This document shows, one piece after another, positions 20,669-30,759 of a stretch of 64,000 nucleotides of DNA (position 1 is the stretch's first letter; each line of letters starts with the position of its first letter). This stretch comes from Lentisphaerae bacterium GWF2_49_21 (GTDB lineage Bacteria > Verrucomicrobiota > Lentisphaeria > Victivallales > GWF2-50-93): positions 1-64,000 of the forward strand of contig MHBH01000028.1 in the NCBI GenBank assembly GCA_001804805.1, in the 5' to 3' direction. The translations under genes were made by a program, and so were the position numbers. The notes below the pieces were generated by a model. It ran no database searches. It had not been told where the DNA came from and worked only from the letters and a program-made list of their open reading frames with translations.

Positions 20669-23600
20669 TTACTTCCAGTCCTTCCAGAACTGTTCCGCCG
20701 TGCGCACTGCGCGCCAGTCACCCCTGCCACCATGCCCTTTGATGTCGATCTGCTTCAGCGACTTGATGGAGCGGAGGTATTCGATGTCCTGGAGGTGGGA
20801 CGGGACAATTAGAATTTGCAATTTTGGACAATCCAGCAGAGGCCGGAGATCGTTCAGGTTGCTGCATCCTTCCAGGCGCAGGATTTCCAGGGGGATTCCC
20901 CTAAGCACATCAATGCTGCTTATTTTCGTGTTACTGAGATCGAGGTATTTCAGTTTCATGCCTTTCAGAACTGACAGATCCTGGATTTCAGTATTGACCA
21001 GACTCAGATGCTCAAGAGGCATTCCCTGCAACAGAGTGGGATCTGCAATGGGCTGGCCGTAGAAAAAGAGTTTGCGCAAAGGCATCCCTTTGAGCACGCT
21101 GATATCCCTGACCTGAGTTCCGTCTATGTCCAATTCCTCCAGCCGCATCCCTTTCAGGGGGGAAAGATCGGAAATATTTGAAGTATGCCATAATGTCAGT
21201 TTTTTCAAGGGCATTCCCTTCAAAACGGCAAGGTCCGTGATCTTCAACAAGGAAAGATTAAGCGCTTCAAGCGGCATTCCTTGCAAAGGTGAGATATCGG
21301 CAACATTTGTTTGAAACAAGTTCAGGGTTTGCAACTTCATGCCCTTCAAGACGGAGATCTCCTTGATATTTGTGAAGCCAATATCCAGATATTCAAGTGG
21401 CATATTCCGCAGGGAAGAAATATTGTCCACTTTCGTCCGCCATAAGTTCAGCTTCTTCAGCGGTGCGCCGGACAACGGCTGTATATCTGAAACAGGAACG
21501 GCGAACAAGCTCAATTCCTCGAGGGGGGCGCCCTTCAGGGCATCAATCTTGGAAACCTTGCAGTCTACGAGGTTCAGGAATGTCAAGGGCGCACCTTTAA
21601 GTACGGAGATGTCTGTCACCTGGATCCGGACAATGTCCAAATACTGCAAATGGCTGGTGTCGAGCATGCTGATATCGTTGACGGAAGTTTCGTAGATATT
21701 AAGATATTTCAACGGACATCCGGCAAGAGCATTGAGATCCGCGATCTTACTGCAGCCACTTAGATTGACATGCTCCAGCGGCATTCCTTTCAATGGGCCA
21801 AGGTCATCCACTTTCGTGTAGAGGTTGTGTAAATCAATAGTCTTAAGCGGCATCCCCCTGAGGGGTTCCAAACTCAATTTGCTCTTTGCGCTTATGGGTG
21901 ATTCAAAATACAGGTCCTTTATATGGAAAAATCCATCGTTGTCAACGGTGAAAACAAGCTCTCCCAGTGTGTTATTAGGCAGGTTCCACTGCTCTCTGAG
22001 CCTTTTCCTGTAGATTTCGTGCAGGTTCTTGGTCGCGCCGGCAAGTTCCCCGGCCTGTGGCAGCAGACCCTGGCGGCCGAAGACATTTGCGGTTTTCACA
22101 TCCAATCCCAGAGACTGGCCTTTTTTTGCTCCTTCTTCTGCCAGCTTGAGAAGTTCGGCGGCGTCCTTGTCATTCGGCTGAAGAGAAAGGTATTTCTTCA
22201 GGAAGGATTGCGAATCGGAATATTTGCGTCCATATACCAGCAACTGCGCCTTCATCAGGTTCGCGTCCGGCAGGTCCGGATTGAAGTTCAGGGCTGCATC
22301 TACGTCCTTGCTGGCGCTGTCGGTTTCCTTCAACGCCAGTTTCCTCTTTGCCTGGCTGATTAGCGCGGGGGCGGCAAGTAAGCGATCAGCCTTCCTTGCG
22401 TTCTGCTCCTCGAGAAACTTGTTCAGGTTCCCGACCGCAACCACTTATTCCTGGTTGACTTGGTAGAAAGCAATACCGACAATCAATATGATCAGCACAA
22501 ACGCCGCCGCAAGTGTTCCGAACATTCCCTTATGCCTCTTCACCAGCAATATCAATTGTGTCAATGGTCCCGCCTCCTGCGCGGAAGTCGCATATCCCGA
22601 CTGGTAGGATTCGATCTCATGCTGTAGTTCAATGGCCGACTGATATCTGTCATTCATTCCAAGCGCCAGCGCCTTCATCGTCACCGACGACAATGCCGGC
22701 GGAATTTTATTGTTCGGGCAGTGTGGAAAACTTCCGCTGGCATTCAATTCGACTGGCGGAGTGATCTCCCCCTTTGCTGTCTTTATCAGGATCATATTGA
22801 TGTTATCCGCTTCTACAGGCGGACGGAGCGCCAGGATATTGTAGAGAATGCCGCCGAGGGCGTAGATGTCGGTCCTGGCATCCATTTCGTTGACTTTGCC
22901 ACAGGCCTGTTCCGGCGACAGAAAACCCGGCGTGCCCATTATTGTACCGTCCATTGTCAGCATCGGTCCACCGGATTCATGGAAACGCTGTGATTCGATC
23001 TCGTCCATGCCCCGTTCTTTCTCGACGACATCTGCTTTTCTCTGCTGCCCTCTGTCCTCTGCCTGGTGTCCTCTGGTTTCAAGCACTTTCGAAAGCCCCC
23101 AGTCCATCACAAGCACTTCGCCGTAGTCGCCGACCATGATGTTCTCCGGTTTCAGGTCGCGATGGATGACTTTCCGGTGATGCGCGAAGGACATGCCCTC
23201 GCAGATCTTGAGGAATATATTGAGCAGGCGGTTCAGGGGATATTTTTTTATTAAGTCAGCGTTTCCGTCTTTGATTCCGCTGAGTATGTCGTCGAGATTG
23301 ACACCCTTGACCAGTTTCATAGTGTAGAAAACTTGTTCTTTTTCATCTACCCCGAGTTCGTGGACCGGGACGATGCAGGGATGTTCGAGCTGGCCGGTGA
23401 CCTGCGCCGCGCCTCCTCGATGAACCTGACAATGTTGTCTGCCGTAAGTTCGGTGGCGTCAAGCATCACCTTCATGGCGACATCGCGATGTATGTTCAGG
23501 TCCTTGGCGCTGAGTATTGCACCCATGCCACCTTTGGCCAGCAGTTTTCCGATCATGTATTTACGGTCATCCTTGGAGGCGAGGATGGATGAGGGAGTTG

Positions 23601-23769
23601 AGCTGTCCTTGCCTGTGTTGGCATCTGAATCGGAAAGATTGACGGTGCCTTTATCTATCCCGTGTACTGACAGGAAGGAAGAGATCGTCATCGCGGCGCG
23701 TTTGATATTCCGCTCCTCCTCTGGGATGAATTTGGTTTTCCGCACCTGCCCATTTTCAGCCATTGGCAT
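20669..23769 (-). pseudogene. Ser/Thr protein kinase with C-terminal LRR-like repeats, disrupted by a frameshift and an in-frame TAA
   Basis: N-terminal ORF 23347-23769 (DDRKYMIGKLLAKGGMGAILSAKDLNIHRDVAMKVM), middle ORF 22445-23320 (VIHRDLKPENIMVGDYGEVLVMDWGLSKVL...GTPGFLSPEQACGKVNEMDARTDIYALGGILY), C-terminal ORF 20669-22444 with ~23-aa LKGMPLxxLxL repeats. Middle and C-terminal ORFs share a frame and are separated only by TAA (22447-22445). Confidence 0.8.
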
Positions 23770-23919
23770 TTACCCCCCCCTGTGGATTAGCCCTGTTCAG
23801 ACAAGAATTAATATAACATTTTTATTTTTAATTGAAAGTGGGAAAGGGAGAATGATAATGGTCTCAAATAAGAAATTGGTTCGTTTGTAGTAGGCCACCT
23901 GTGACAGAATTGCGCGTTA

Positions 23920-24023
23920 AGTAGGTACGTGCTTCCCGTGTCCGCCATAGCTTCTTTGCGACGGTGGAAGCATGTACCATTTTAATCTAAGAAAATGGGA
24001 CAGGCTAAAGCCCGTCCCTACTT
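23920..24023. repeat. composite copy of the AGTAGGTACG..CCCTACTT repeat carrying a longer internal palindromic segment
   Basis: Flanks match 33017-33083 but the first hairpin contains tgtccgccatagcttctttgcgacggtggaa. Confidence 0.65.
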
Positions 24024-24043
24024 TAATAACGAGTGGACACGTG

Positions 24044-25402
24044 CTACTTGAAGACAATGTCTTTTGCATGTCCGCTGACTTCCACCGATGGAGAATCCTG
24101 CTTTGTGATTTCGCCGTGCCGGACAACATTTTCAAAGAGGACATTTACTACGGTGTGTTCCGGATCCGGGCCATGAACCTTGATCTTTCCGTAATTCCCC
24201 TGGAAGGAACCTGTCAATGATATGTTCCTGAAAGTGCAGTTCCTGATCGTGCCAAATGTCTTTTTTTCAGCCCACTGCGTCACCTTGGGCATGATCTCGA
24301 ACACCCATTCCTGTCCTTCATGATTGATCCGGATATCCTCGAAGAGGACGTTCTCGAGCGGCATGTCCTCTGCAGGCTGCAGTGAAACACAGGTGGGGAG
24401 ATCATCTCCGTTCCAGTAGTTTGTCACATAATGCAGGACGTCGATGTCCTTGAATGTGATGTTGCGCATTGCTTCAGCCCGGCATTCGCAGCCGATACGC
24501 CAGACGTGCGCGCGGTCGTTCCATAACGACGTGCGTCTTACAAGGACATTGTCAACGGCCTGCCTGTCGGCGAAACCGAAACCCTTGATCGCGATGCAGT
24601 CGTCCTCGCTGCGTATGAAGCTGTCCTCGATGAGCACGTCCCTGGTGTTGCAGATGTCGATTCCGTCGTTGTTCATGCAGCGCAACGCGACAAGCTTGAA
24701 ATTTCTGACGGTAACATCTTTGCAGCCCCGCATGTTCAGGTTCCATCCCCAGCCGTCCTTTATGATGATGCCGTCCACAAGGACATTCTCACAGTGGTCA
24801 AGATCAATTATTGTCTTGGCGGGACCTTGGAACCACGGATGGTCAATGCCGTCAAGGATGCCGCGTCCGAGGATTTTAATATTTCTCCCTTCGGCGTGTA
24901 TGCCCCCTTTGACGACGGCTCCGCCTGCGATGTAGAGAGTTTCATTGTCGGTGAGTTCTATCGCGCCGGGCCTGTGGATTCCGGGTCCGAAATATTTTAC
25001 GTTGGCGTCATTCGGACTGGGCGCGGATTTCTCCAGCGGATTCGCAAATAGGAGCAGGGGGCCGTGTTTTGCATCGGGTTCTATTGAAAGATAACTTGGA
25101 GCATCCGTAAGATTGAATTTCATCGTGCCACGGTAGACATGGCTGGGCTTGACACCCTTTGATTCGGGCCGGATAACGACATCCCTCAGCCACTGCTTTG
25201 ATGATCCAACCTCCAATTCAACAGTTCCAGAAAAATCAAAGTATGCGAAGGAGTAGGGACCCCCGAACGGAGGTGACATCGTCTGATGATATATTTCGCC
25301 GCGATAGACATCAACCTGCGTGCCGTTGACCTTGACAGTATAGTCATCCGAAAGTTTCGCCCCTTCCGGGGCAGGATAGGCTTTCAGGTTTACATCGTGC
25401 AT
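24044..25402 (-). CDS. GH28-like glycoside hydrolase (polygalacturonase-type beta-helix)
   Basis: 'NVLVDGIIIKDGWGWNLNMRGCKDVTVRNFKLVALRCMNNDGIDICNTRDVLIEDSFIRSEDDCIAIKG' is a classical GH28-type signature. Confidence 0.85.
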   Translation of the reverse strand: MHDVNLKAYPAPEGAKLSDDYTVKVNGTQVDVYRGEIYHQTMSPPFGGPYSFAYFDFSGTVELEVGSSKQWLRDVVIRPESKGVKPSHVYRGTMKFNLTDAPSYLSIEPDAKHGPLLLFANPLEKSAPSPNDANVKYFGPGIHRPGAIELTDNETLYIAGGAVVKGGIHAEGRNIKILGRGILDGIDHPWFQGPAKTIIDLDHCENVLVDGIIIKDGWGWNLNMRGCKDVTVRNFKLVALRCMNNDGIDICNTRDVLIEDSFIRSEDDCIAIKGFGFADRQAVDNVLVRRTSLWNDRAHVWRIGCECRAEAMRNITFKDIDVLHYVTNYWNGDDLPTCVSLQPAEDMPLENVLFEDIRINHEGQEWVFEIMPKVTQWAEKKTFGTIRNCTFRNISLTGSFQGNYGKIKVHGPDPEHTVVNVLFENVVRHGEITKQDSPSVEVSGHAKDIVFK

Positions 25403-25419
25403 GGTATGGTTCTTTCTTG

Positions 25420-25508
25420 CTCCGGCCCTTCAGGACGGAATCATCTTCTATTATAGTACCTATGGTTGAAACCATAGGCTTCATTACTATACGCTTTCAG
25501 CGTTAAAT
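25420..25508. repeat. hairpin array (CCCTTCAGGACGG; CCTATGGTTGAAACCATAGG; TACGCTTTCAGCGTTAAA)
   Basis: Modules recur in a longer array at 30571-30751. Confidence 0.7.
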
Positions 25509-25544
25509 CCAGCTCCTGATGAATTAGCACATTTAGTTCGATGT

Positions 25545-26252
25545 TCAAAGTTGAATGTTGGACGTTGGATGTTCAATTTGTGTTGAGTATTTTCTCCTAA
25601 GCAGATACCGTAGCGTTGCCAGGTTCCATGCGATAAGTGTTATGACGACGCACCATTCGAGTATGGCTATATCCCAGATGGCGGGCCTTTTGAACGCCTG
25701 TGTGTTCTTGATGTTGAAGCAGGTGTCGGCGGACATATGGAATGCGTTGAAGACGACTGCAAGGAAGAGGCAGCATGCGATTATCGAAAATATGCCAGCG
25801 AGAACGAGGGAAGGGGATTCGCGGAAGGAGAACCTGCGGCAGAACGCGATAGTGAACAGGATGACCGAGAACAGCCATCCCCAGAAGAACATCATTGCCA
25901 GGATGATGTGCGGTACAAGCAGATCCATCGGAGCAAATCCGACGCCTACTGCCCCTGCCAATGCACATGTGCCAAGCGCCGTCGCCACATAGGCGAGCTT
26001 GGTCCTTATATGAAGTCCCAGCGAATACATCAGCGGGAATAGCATGAGGCTGGAAATTATCATCGTCCAGTTGAACACCTGCGCCATCAGCGAGTGCCGT
26101 GGCGCGCCCAGTTCCGACACGAAATTGTTGAGGAATGAGAAACCGCCCCTCTCGGCGCTGAATATGGATATCGCCCAGGCGATCCCGCAGGTCTGGACCA
26201 CAAGCCCGCAGAATGCGAGCCATATCGGCAGATGATTTGATTTTATTTTCAC
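25545..26252 (-). CDS. DUF998-like integral membrane protein
   Basis: Six predicted hydrophobic segments; '[39 protein letters not shown]' resembles DUF998. Confidence 0.65.
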   Translation of the reverse strand: MKIKSNHLPIWLAFCGLVVQTCGIAWAISIFSAERGGFSFLNNFVSELGAPRHSLMAQVFNWTMIISSLMLFPLMYSLGLHIRTKLAYVATALGTCALAGAVGVGFAPMDLLVPHIILAMMFFWGWLFSVILFTIAFCRRFSFRESPSLVLAGIFSIIACCLFLAVVFNAFHMSADTCFNIKNTQAFKRPAIWDIAILEWCVVITLIAWNLATLRYLLRRKYSTQIEHPTSNIQL

Positions 26253-27202
26253 TGCGGATCATCCCATGGCTGGAGGATGTTGTTGGAACCGCCGAGGAAT
26301 TTCCATTTGCCTTCAGCGTATTTCAGCCAGGAGACATGTCCGTCGGCATATGTCGCATTGCCTCCACCTCTTTCTGCGGCACAGCCTTTTGGATGGCAGT
26401 TCCTGTCGTAACTGTCTGAGCCGTAATAATTGTCGGTGAGAAGCACGGCCTTGCTTGGAGAGACACCCTTCTTGGAGCCATTCCAAATTTTATTCAAGGT
26501 GTAGGCGATGCAGTTGTTTGGTCTAGTGTTCAATAAATCAGGTGTTATCTGTGCACCCCATTCTCCCGGAGGATACCAGTTGTAGGGATCATCGTCATAC
26601 ACCCTACATGGATTCGCCCAGTATACATAGCCGACCATCCCCTGATGCCTCTGATGGTAGTAATAGGCGGCGTTGGGAGCCATGTCTGGATTGTTTGTCC
26701 CGAAATATGTCGAGTTCGGACAGAAGAATACGGTCTCGTTCTTCATGTATTCCATGCCTCTGCCAAGAGTAACCTGGTTGTTCGGATAGAGAAAGCCAAG
26801 ACCGTATGGAGCTATCCCGTTGGCGGCATTGTTTTCCCATGAAAGTCCGCTTTTCCAGAAGTAGTTCGGGCTCAAAGTCTGGGGAGGGAAATAGGCGTCG
26901 GGCGCGTCTCCGGCATAGAGCAGGCAGCCGACACCGAGTTGTTTCTGGTTGCTTGCGCAGACGACACGTCTGGATATTTCCTTTGCATTCTTCAGGGCAG
27001 GCATCATCAGGGCGATCAGGATTGCGATGATCGCTATTACTACCAATAGCTCGATGAGAGTAAAATGCGATACTGGATACTTGATACTGGATACTGGCTT
27101 TGAACATATGGCATCCTGAAGCCTGTCTCCTGGATCATCTCTTTTAAATCGAGAATTGCTGGTTCTTTTCAGAGAGTTGGACTTATCGCGTCTGGATTTC
27201 AT
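26249..27202 (-). CDS. prepilin-type N-terminal domain protein (single leader motif with repeat-derived N-terminal extension)
   Basis: [47 protein letters not shown]; '[15 protein letters not shown]'; extension [20 protein letters not shown]. Confidence 0.88.
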   Translation of the reverse strand: MKSRRDKSNSLKRTSNSRFKRDDPGDRLQDAICSKPVSSIKYPVSHFTLIELLVVIAIIAILIALMMPALKNAKEISRRVVCASNQKQLGVGCLLYAGDAPDAYFPPQTLSPNYFWKSGLSWENNAANGIAPYGLGFLYPNNQVTLGRGMEYMKNETVFFCPNSTYFGTNNPDMAPNAAYYYHQRHQGMVGYVYWANPCRVYDDDPYNWYPPGEWGAQITPDLLNTRPNNCIAYTLNKIWNGSKKGVSPSKAVLLTDNYYGSDSYDRNCHPKGCAAERGGGNATYADGHVSWLKYAEGKWKFLGGSNNILQPWDDPQ

Positions 27203-28182
27203 TTGCGCTCCGCTGATTGACTGAGTTGATTGGTTCTTTCCTGTCCGGCCATTTCCTTTAACGTATCGAATGCGAATTTAGCAACAGCATGATTCCCATG
27301 GGGTGTAAGGTGAAATCCATCGAAGAAGAAGAGGTGGTTGTCGGTGAAGCCTCCAGATGTGACATTCTTGAATCCGAACGCGGACGGATTGCTGATGATC
27401 TCCTGGAAACGCGTTGCAATATCAAGCTTGATTATGTTCAGACTCGGATTCGCCGTTTTTAGCCTGAGAATTGCGGCATCCATCTCCTTGTTGAAGGCCT
27501 TGGATGCGCCGGCCAGCGCCTTGAATCCGGAACCGCCCGCAAGCTTTTGTGATTGTATGCCGGGCAACATGGACGGATCCGGAAGGTTCAGCCAGAGTAC
27601 GTTTTTTACTCCTGCTGTTGCCAGAGCCTGTATCTGGTCCTCTACGCTCCTTGCAACGCCTGCTGAGATTTCATCTATGGATTTCCATTTCTCCTTGATC
27701 TGCTGCCTGTCGTTGTATGCAAGAACAATGTCGTTAAGCCCGATCCAGATCGTATGAAGCGCTTCCGGTCCGGTTTTAACACCTCCGGTGTTGAAGGCGC
27801 CGAGATAACGGGTACTGATCTGATCCGTAAGATTATGTGTAAGGAGGGTCTTGTCGGCAGCCGTCCAACCCCATCCCATGTCGGATATGAACTTGGTTGT
27901 TGAACCGCTGTATGCATAGATAGTCCCTCCCAGGAAGCTTTTATTGCCAGAGGCCTTAAGCGCCGGAACCTTCAACATCGCAGCCAGCTGCTTGACCCAT
28001 GGATGCATAGGATATGCGCTTGGATAAGGAATGGTTTCCGGAAGCGCCAGACTGTTCCCGTAGTCGCTGGTGCTGTCGCCAAATGCAACGATCTCCGAAA
28101 ACTGCTGTGCTTTTATCTGGAAACCCAGGAGGAAACATGAGATGATAAGCAGAGCTGTCCTTGAAAACATAATGCGCTCCAT
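27199..28182 (-). CDS. GDSL/SGNH-type lipase/esterase
   Basis: '[15 protein letters not shown]' block I, '[12 protein letters not shown]' block III, '[17 protein letters not shown]' block V; signal peptide. Confidence 0.85.
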   Translation of the reverse strand: MERIMFSRTALLIISCFLLGFQIKAQQFSEIVAFGDSTSDYGNSLALPETIPYPSAYPMHPWVKQLAAMLKVPALKASGNKSFLGGTIYAYSGSTTKFISDMGWGWTAADKTLLTHNLTDQISTRYLGAFNTGGVKTGPEALHTIWIGLNDIVLAYNDRQQIKEKWKSIDEISAGVARSVEDQIQALATAGVKNVLWLNLPDPSMLPGIQSQKLAGGSGFKALAGASKAFNKEMDAAILRLKTANPSLNIIKLDIATRFQEIISNPSAFGFKNVTSGGFTDNHLFFFDGFHLTPHGNHAVAKFAFDTLKEMAGQERTNQLSQSAERK

Positions 28183-28205
28183 GTCTATTATTGCTTTAGT
28201 AATGA

Positions 28206-28234
28206 TAATATATATAATAAAGTGAACGTGTCAA
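28206..28234 (-). promoter_or_regulatory. putative promoter TTGACA-N16-TATATT for the GDSL esterase
   Basis: On the minus strand TTGACA (28234-28229) and TATATT (28212-28207). Confidence 0.45.
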
Positions 28235-28476
28235 GGGTCGGGATTTATTATAATATGGAAAATTTTGCTTCTGTTCAGAAAAGGACTTTGTATTGACATT
28301 GATTTCATCCTTTATCCGTATATCTTACAAGCCCGCGAGGGATTTCTTGTCCGTGATTGATAAATTAATGGAGCGCTGGCGTACTTCGACTGTGCTCAGT
28401 ACAGGTCTCGCCGGCAATTGATTATGTTTTATACTTGATCACATTAACAGTCAACCTTTAAAGAAAGAAGATAAAC

Positions 28477-29433
28477 ATGAATCTCAGGGAACAGAGAGCC
28501 CATTTCGAGAAGACAAAAAAGATTTACGAGCGCGCGAAGCTCAAATTCCATGGCGTCGAAGGATACGACGTCTATAACGCATCGATACCTTTCGAATGGA
28601 AGGGGAAATCCTATATCTACGGACGCGTCGAACGCCGAAAGGATTGGGCGCGGTCATGGGTGCGCCTGTTCCAGAAGACAGGAAAGGATGTCTGGTCTCT
28701 TGTCCCGAACTCGATGATCTACCAGCTCGAAGATCCATATGTGGCAATGATCGGCAAGGAAATTGTCCTTGGCGGAACGCACGTCCGTTATAAGTCAGGA
28801 GAAGTTGACACCTATTACGGTTATTTCTACAAGGGCACGGACCTTGACGACCTCTATTACTTCACTACCGGCCCAGACTACATGAAGGATATACGCCTTG
28901 TCCAGCTCAGGGACGGACGCATCGGCGTCTTCTCGCGTCCGCGCAACAAGGAGATCATGCGGAAGTTCGGATGCGAATCGCAGATTGGTTTCACGATCAT
29001 CAAGAAGCTCGAGGATCTTACCGGAGACGTGATCGAGAACGCACCTTACATCCCCGGACTCTTCGACAAGCTTGAATGGGGCGGCTGTAACCAGGCTTAT
29101 CTGCTGGACAGCGGAAATATCGGCGTCATCGGGCACAAGTGCTACAACGAGGTCAACAACAAAGGCGTCACTATTGCTACTTACATGAATATTGCCTTTG
29201 TCTTCGATATCAAAAAACACAGGGCACTTGATGTGAAGATCATAGGAACCCGTCCCTGCTATCCGAAGGGGCCTGCAAAGAAACCAGAGCTTGTCGACTG
29301 CGCTTTCACCTCAGGCATAGTCATGCGCAAAGATGGAAAAGCGGATTTATACAGCGGGATAGGCGACGTCGAAGTAGGCAGGATAACAATAGACTATCCG
29401 TTCGCCGGACACGGGAAGATAGTGACAAAATAA
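28477..29433 (+). CDS. DUF1861-like protein (beta-propeller, GH43/GH130-like fold suspected)
   Basis: 'KFHGVEGYDVYNASIPFEWKGKSYIYGRVERRKDWARSWVRLF' and 'QLEDPYVAMIGKEIVLGG' resemble DUF1861; no homologue search possible. Confidence 0.55.
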   Translation: MNLREQRAHFEKTKKIYERAKLKFHGVEGYDVYNASIPFEWKGKSYIYGRVERRKDWARSWVRLFQKTGKDVWSLVPNSMIYQLEDPYVAMIGKEIVLGGTHVRYKSGEVDTYYGYFYKGTDLDDLYYFTTGPDYMKDIRLVQLRDGRIGVFSRPRNKEIMRKFGCESQIGFTIIKKLEDLTGDVIENAPYIPGLFDKLEWGGCNQAYLLDSGNIGVIGHKCYNEVNNKGVTIATYMNIAFVFDIKKHRALDVKIIGTRPCYPKGPAKKPELVDCAFTSGIVMRKDGKADLYSGIGDVEVGRITIDYPFAGHGKIVTK

Positions 29434-29582
29434 GGTTTCAGATGAACGCTCTTCTATCAGCCATTTGCCGTGGCGGATTAGCTGAATGGGAATAGTTAAA
29501 ATTCCAAATTCATTTTTCTCTCACAAAGGCACGGAGTCACAAAGTCGAAGATCCCGGCCCGTAGGCGTCGGGAATTATTTTT

Positions 29583-29674
29583 CACCACGAAGGGCACGAA
29601 GCACACGAAGGATTGTAATTGTTTTCGGAAATGCCTGTTTTTTTTACTTCGCGACCTTCGTGATCTTCGTGGTG
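29583..29674. repeat. inverted repeat CACCACGAAGggCACGAAG ... CTTCGTGatCTTCGTGGTG
   Basis: Near-complementary arms flanking ~55 nt. Confidence 0.7.
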
Positions 29675-29802
29675 TAGTCCTCTTTTTCTTGTTTGAATCC
29701 AACATGCTTTTAGGGATGGCGGTTATATAGGAACAGCTCTTGCGAGCTTAATCCGCCTCAGGCGGATTAACTACCAACGAATTCCATTGACTCGGTAATT
29801 GG

Positions 29803-29860
29803 TTTGTAGTTAAGCCATTATTGGCTGTGTGTCTTAATTAAAGAAACACGCAAAAATGCC
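29803..29860. repeat. interspersed repeat GTTTGTAGTTAAGCCATTATTGGCTGTGTG...AAACACGCAAAAATGC
   Basis: Inverted, diverged copy of 44-112 at the window start. Confidence 0.7.
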
Positions 29861-29953
29861 CCGAGATCTTTTAGACTCGGGGCGCTCCGGTGGAGGGAAT
29901 GGGATTATTTCATTCGATGTTGGAAGTTCGAAGTTGGATGTTCAATGTTCATT

Positions 29954-30529
29954 CTATTTGAGAATCTTCTTTACCGCTTTTCTCGCTTCGCAGCTCGTGC
30001 ACCATTCCTCGTCTTTGGTTGCCTTTTCCAGGATCGGCAGGCTTTCCGGAGATGCGAGCTGGCCAAGCGCCTTGCATGACGCCGCCCTTACGCTGTAGTC
30101 GCATTTCTGGTCGGTTGTGTAACGGTGGAGTTTCTCAAGTGCCTTCGGAGATGTTTTTCCAATGTTTCCAAGAGCCAGGCAGGCAGCTTGGATCAGGCGT
30201 CCGCGCCGGCGCCAGGCCTCCTTCGTCGCCTCGGTAGTTCCTTTGGGAAATATTACTGAGAAGGGAACATTTGATCCGGCGTGAGCTCCACCTTCGAGCT
30301 TCGGCTGAGAGAAGAGGGGAGCCTTGTCCTCATTGTCCAAAACTTGGACCAGTGCGTCGACCGCATTCGGATCTTTCCGGTCACCAAGAGCTATCGCGGC
30401 GGCATACCTGACACGCCAGTTGTCGTCAGAGAGGCACGTTAGTATCTTCTTGAATGATGCATCATCTTTTTTTGTCGCGTTTGCCGCGCAGTATTCCATC
30501 ATGTCGAATGTGGAGTTCATTATTGCCAA
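29954..30529 (-). CDS. HEAT-repeat protein
   Basis: 'WRVRYAAAIALGDRKDPNAVDALVQVLDNEDKAP', 'QAACLALGNIGKTSPKALEKL', 'VRAASCKALGQLASPESLPILEKA'. Confidence 0.8.
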   Translation of the reverse strand: MAIMNSTFDMMEYCAANATKKDDASFKKILTCLSDDNWRVRYAAAIALGDRKDPNAVDALVQVLDNEDKAPLFSQPKLEGGAHAGSNVPFSVIFPKGTTEATKEAWRRRGRLIQAACLALGNIGKTSPKALEKLHRYTTDQKCDYSVRAASCKALGQLASPESLPILEKATKDEEWCTSCEARKAVKKILK

Positions 30530-30570
30530 TCCCTGGTTTTAAATTATCACTTTAATTTGTATTCTTCTTT

Positions 30571-30751
30571 ATCCCGAAGGGATAGGGTAATGAAGCCTGT
30601 GGTTTCAACCACAGGTAGATTACGCATTACCCGCCCGTCTTGAAGAGACGGAGTAATCTATCTTACCCCGTCCCTTCAGGACGGAATAACCTCGAACATA
30701 ATACCTATGGTTGAAACCATAGGCTATATCACCATACGCTTTCAGCGTAAA
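30571..30751. repeat. long hairpin array of short palindromes
   Basis: Contains TCCCGAAGGGA, CCTGTGGTTTCAACCACAGG, CCCGTCTTGAAGAGACGG, CCGTCCCTTCAGGACGG, CCTATGGTTGAAACCATAGG, TACGCTTTCAGCGTA. Confidence 0.75.
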
Positions 30752-30759
30752 AATCAACG

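Noticed and set aside
20669-22444. Stand-alone LRR protein starting at GTG 22444
   Set aside because: The ORF is in frame with and immediately follows the kinase stop codon, and has no separate RBS, so it is more likely the C-terminal part of the interrupted kinase.
30571-30751. CRISPR array
   Set aside because: Palindromes differ from one another and spacers are not regular; no cas genes in the window. It is a hairpin array, not direct repeats.
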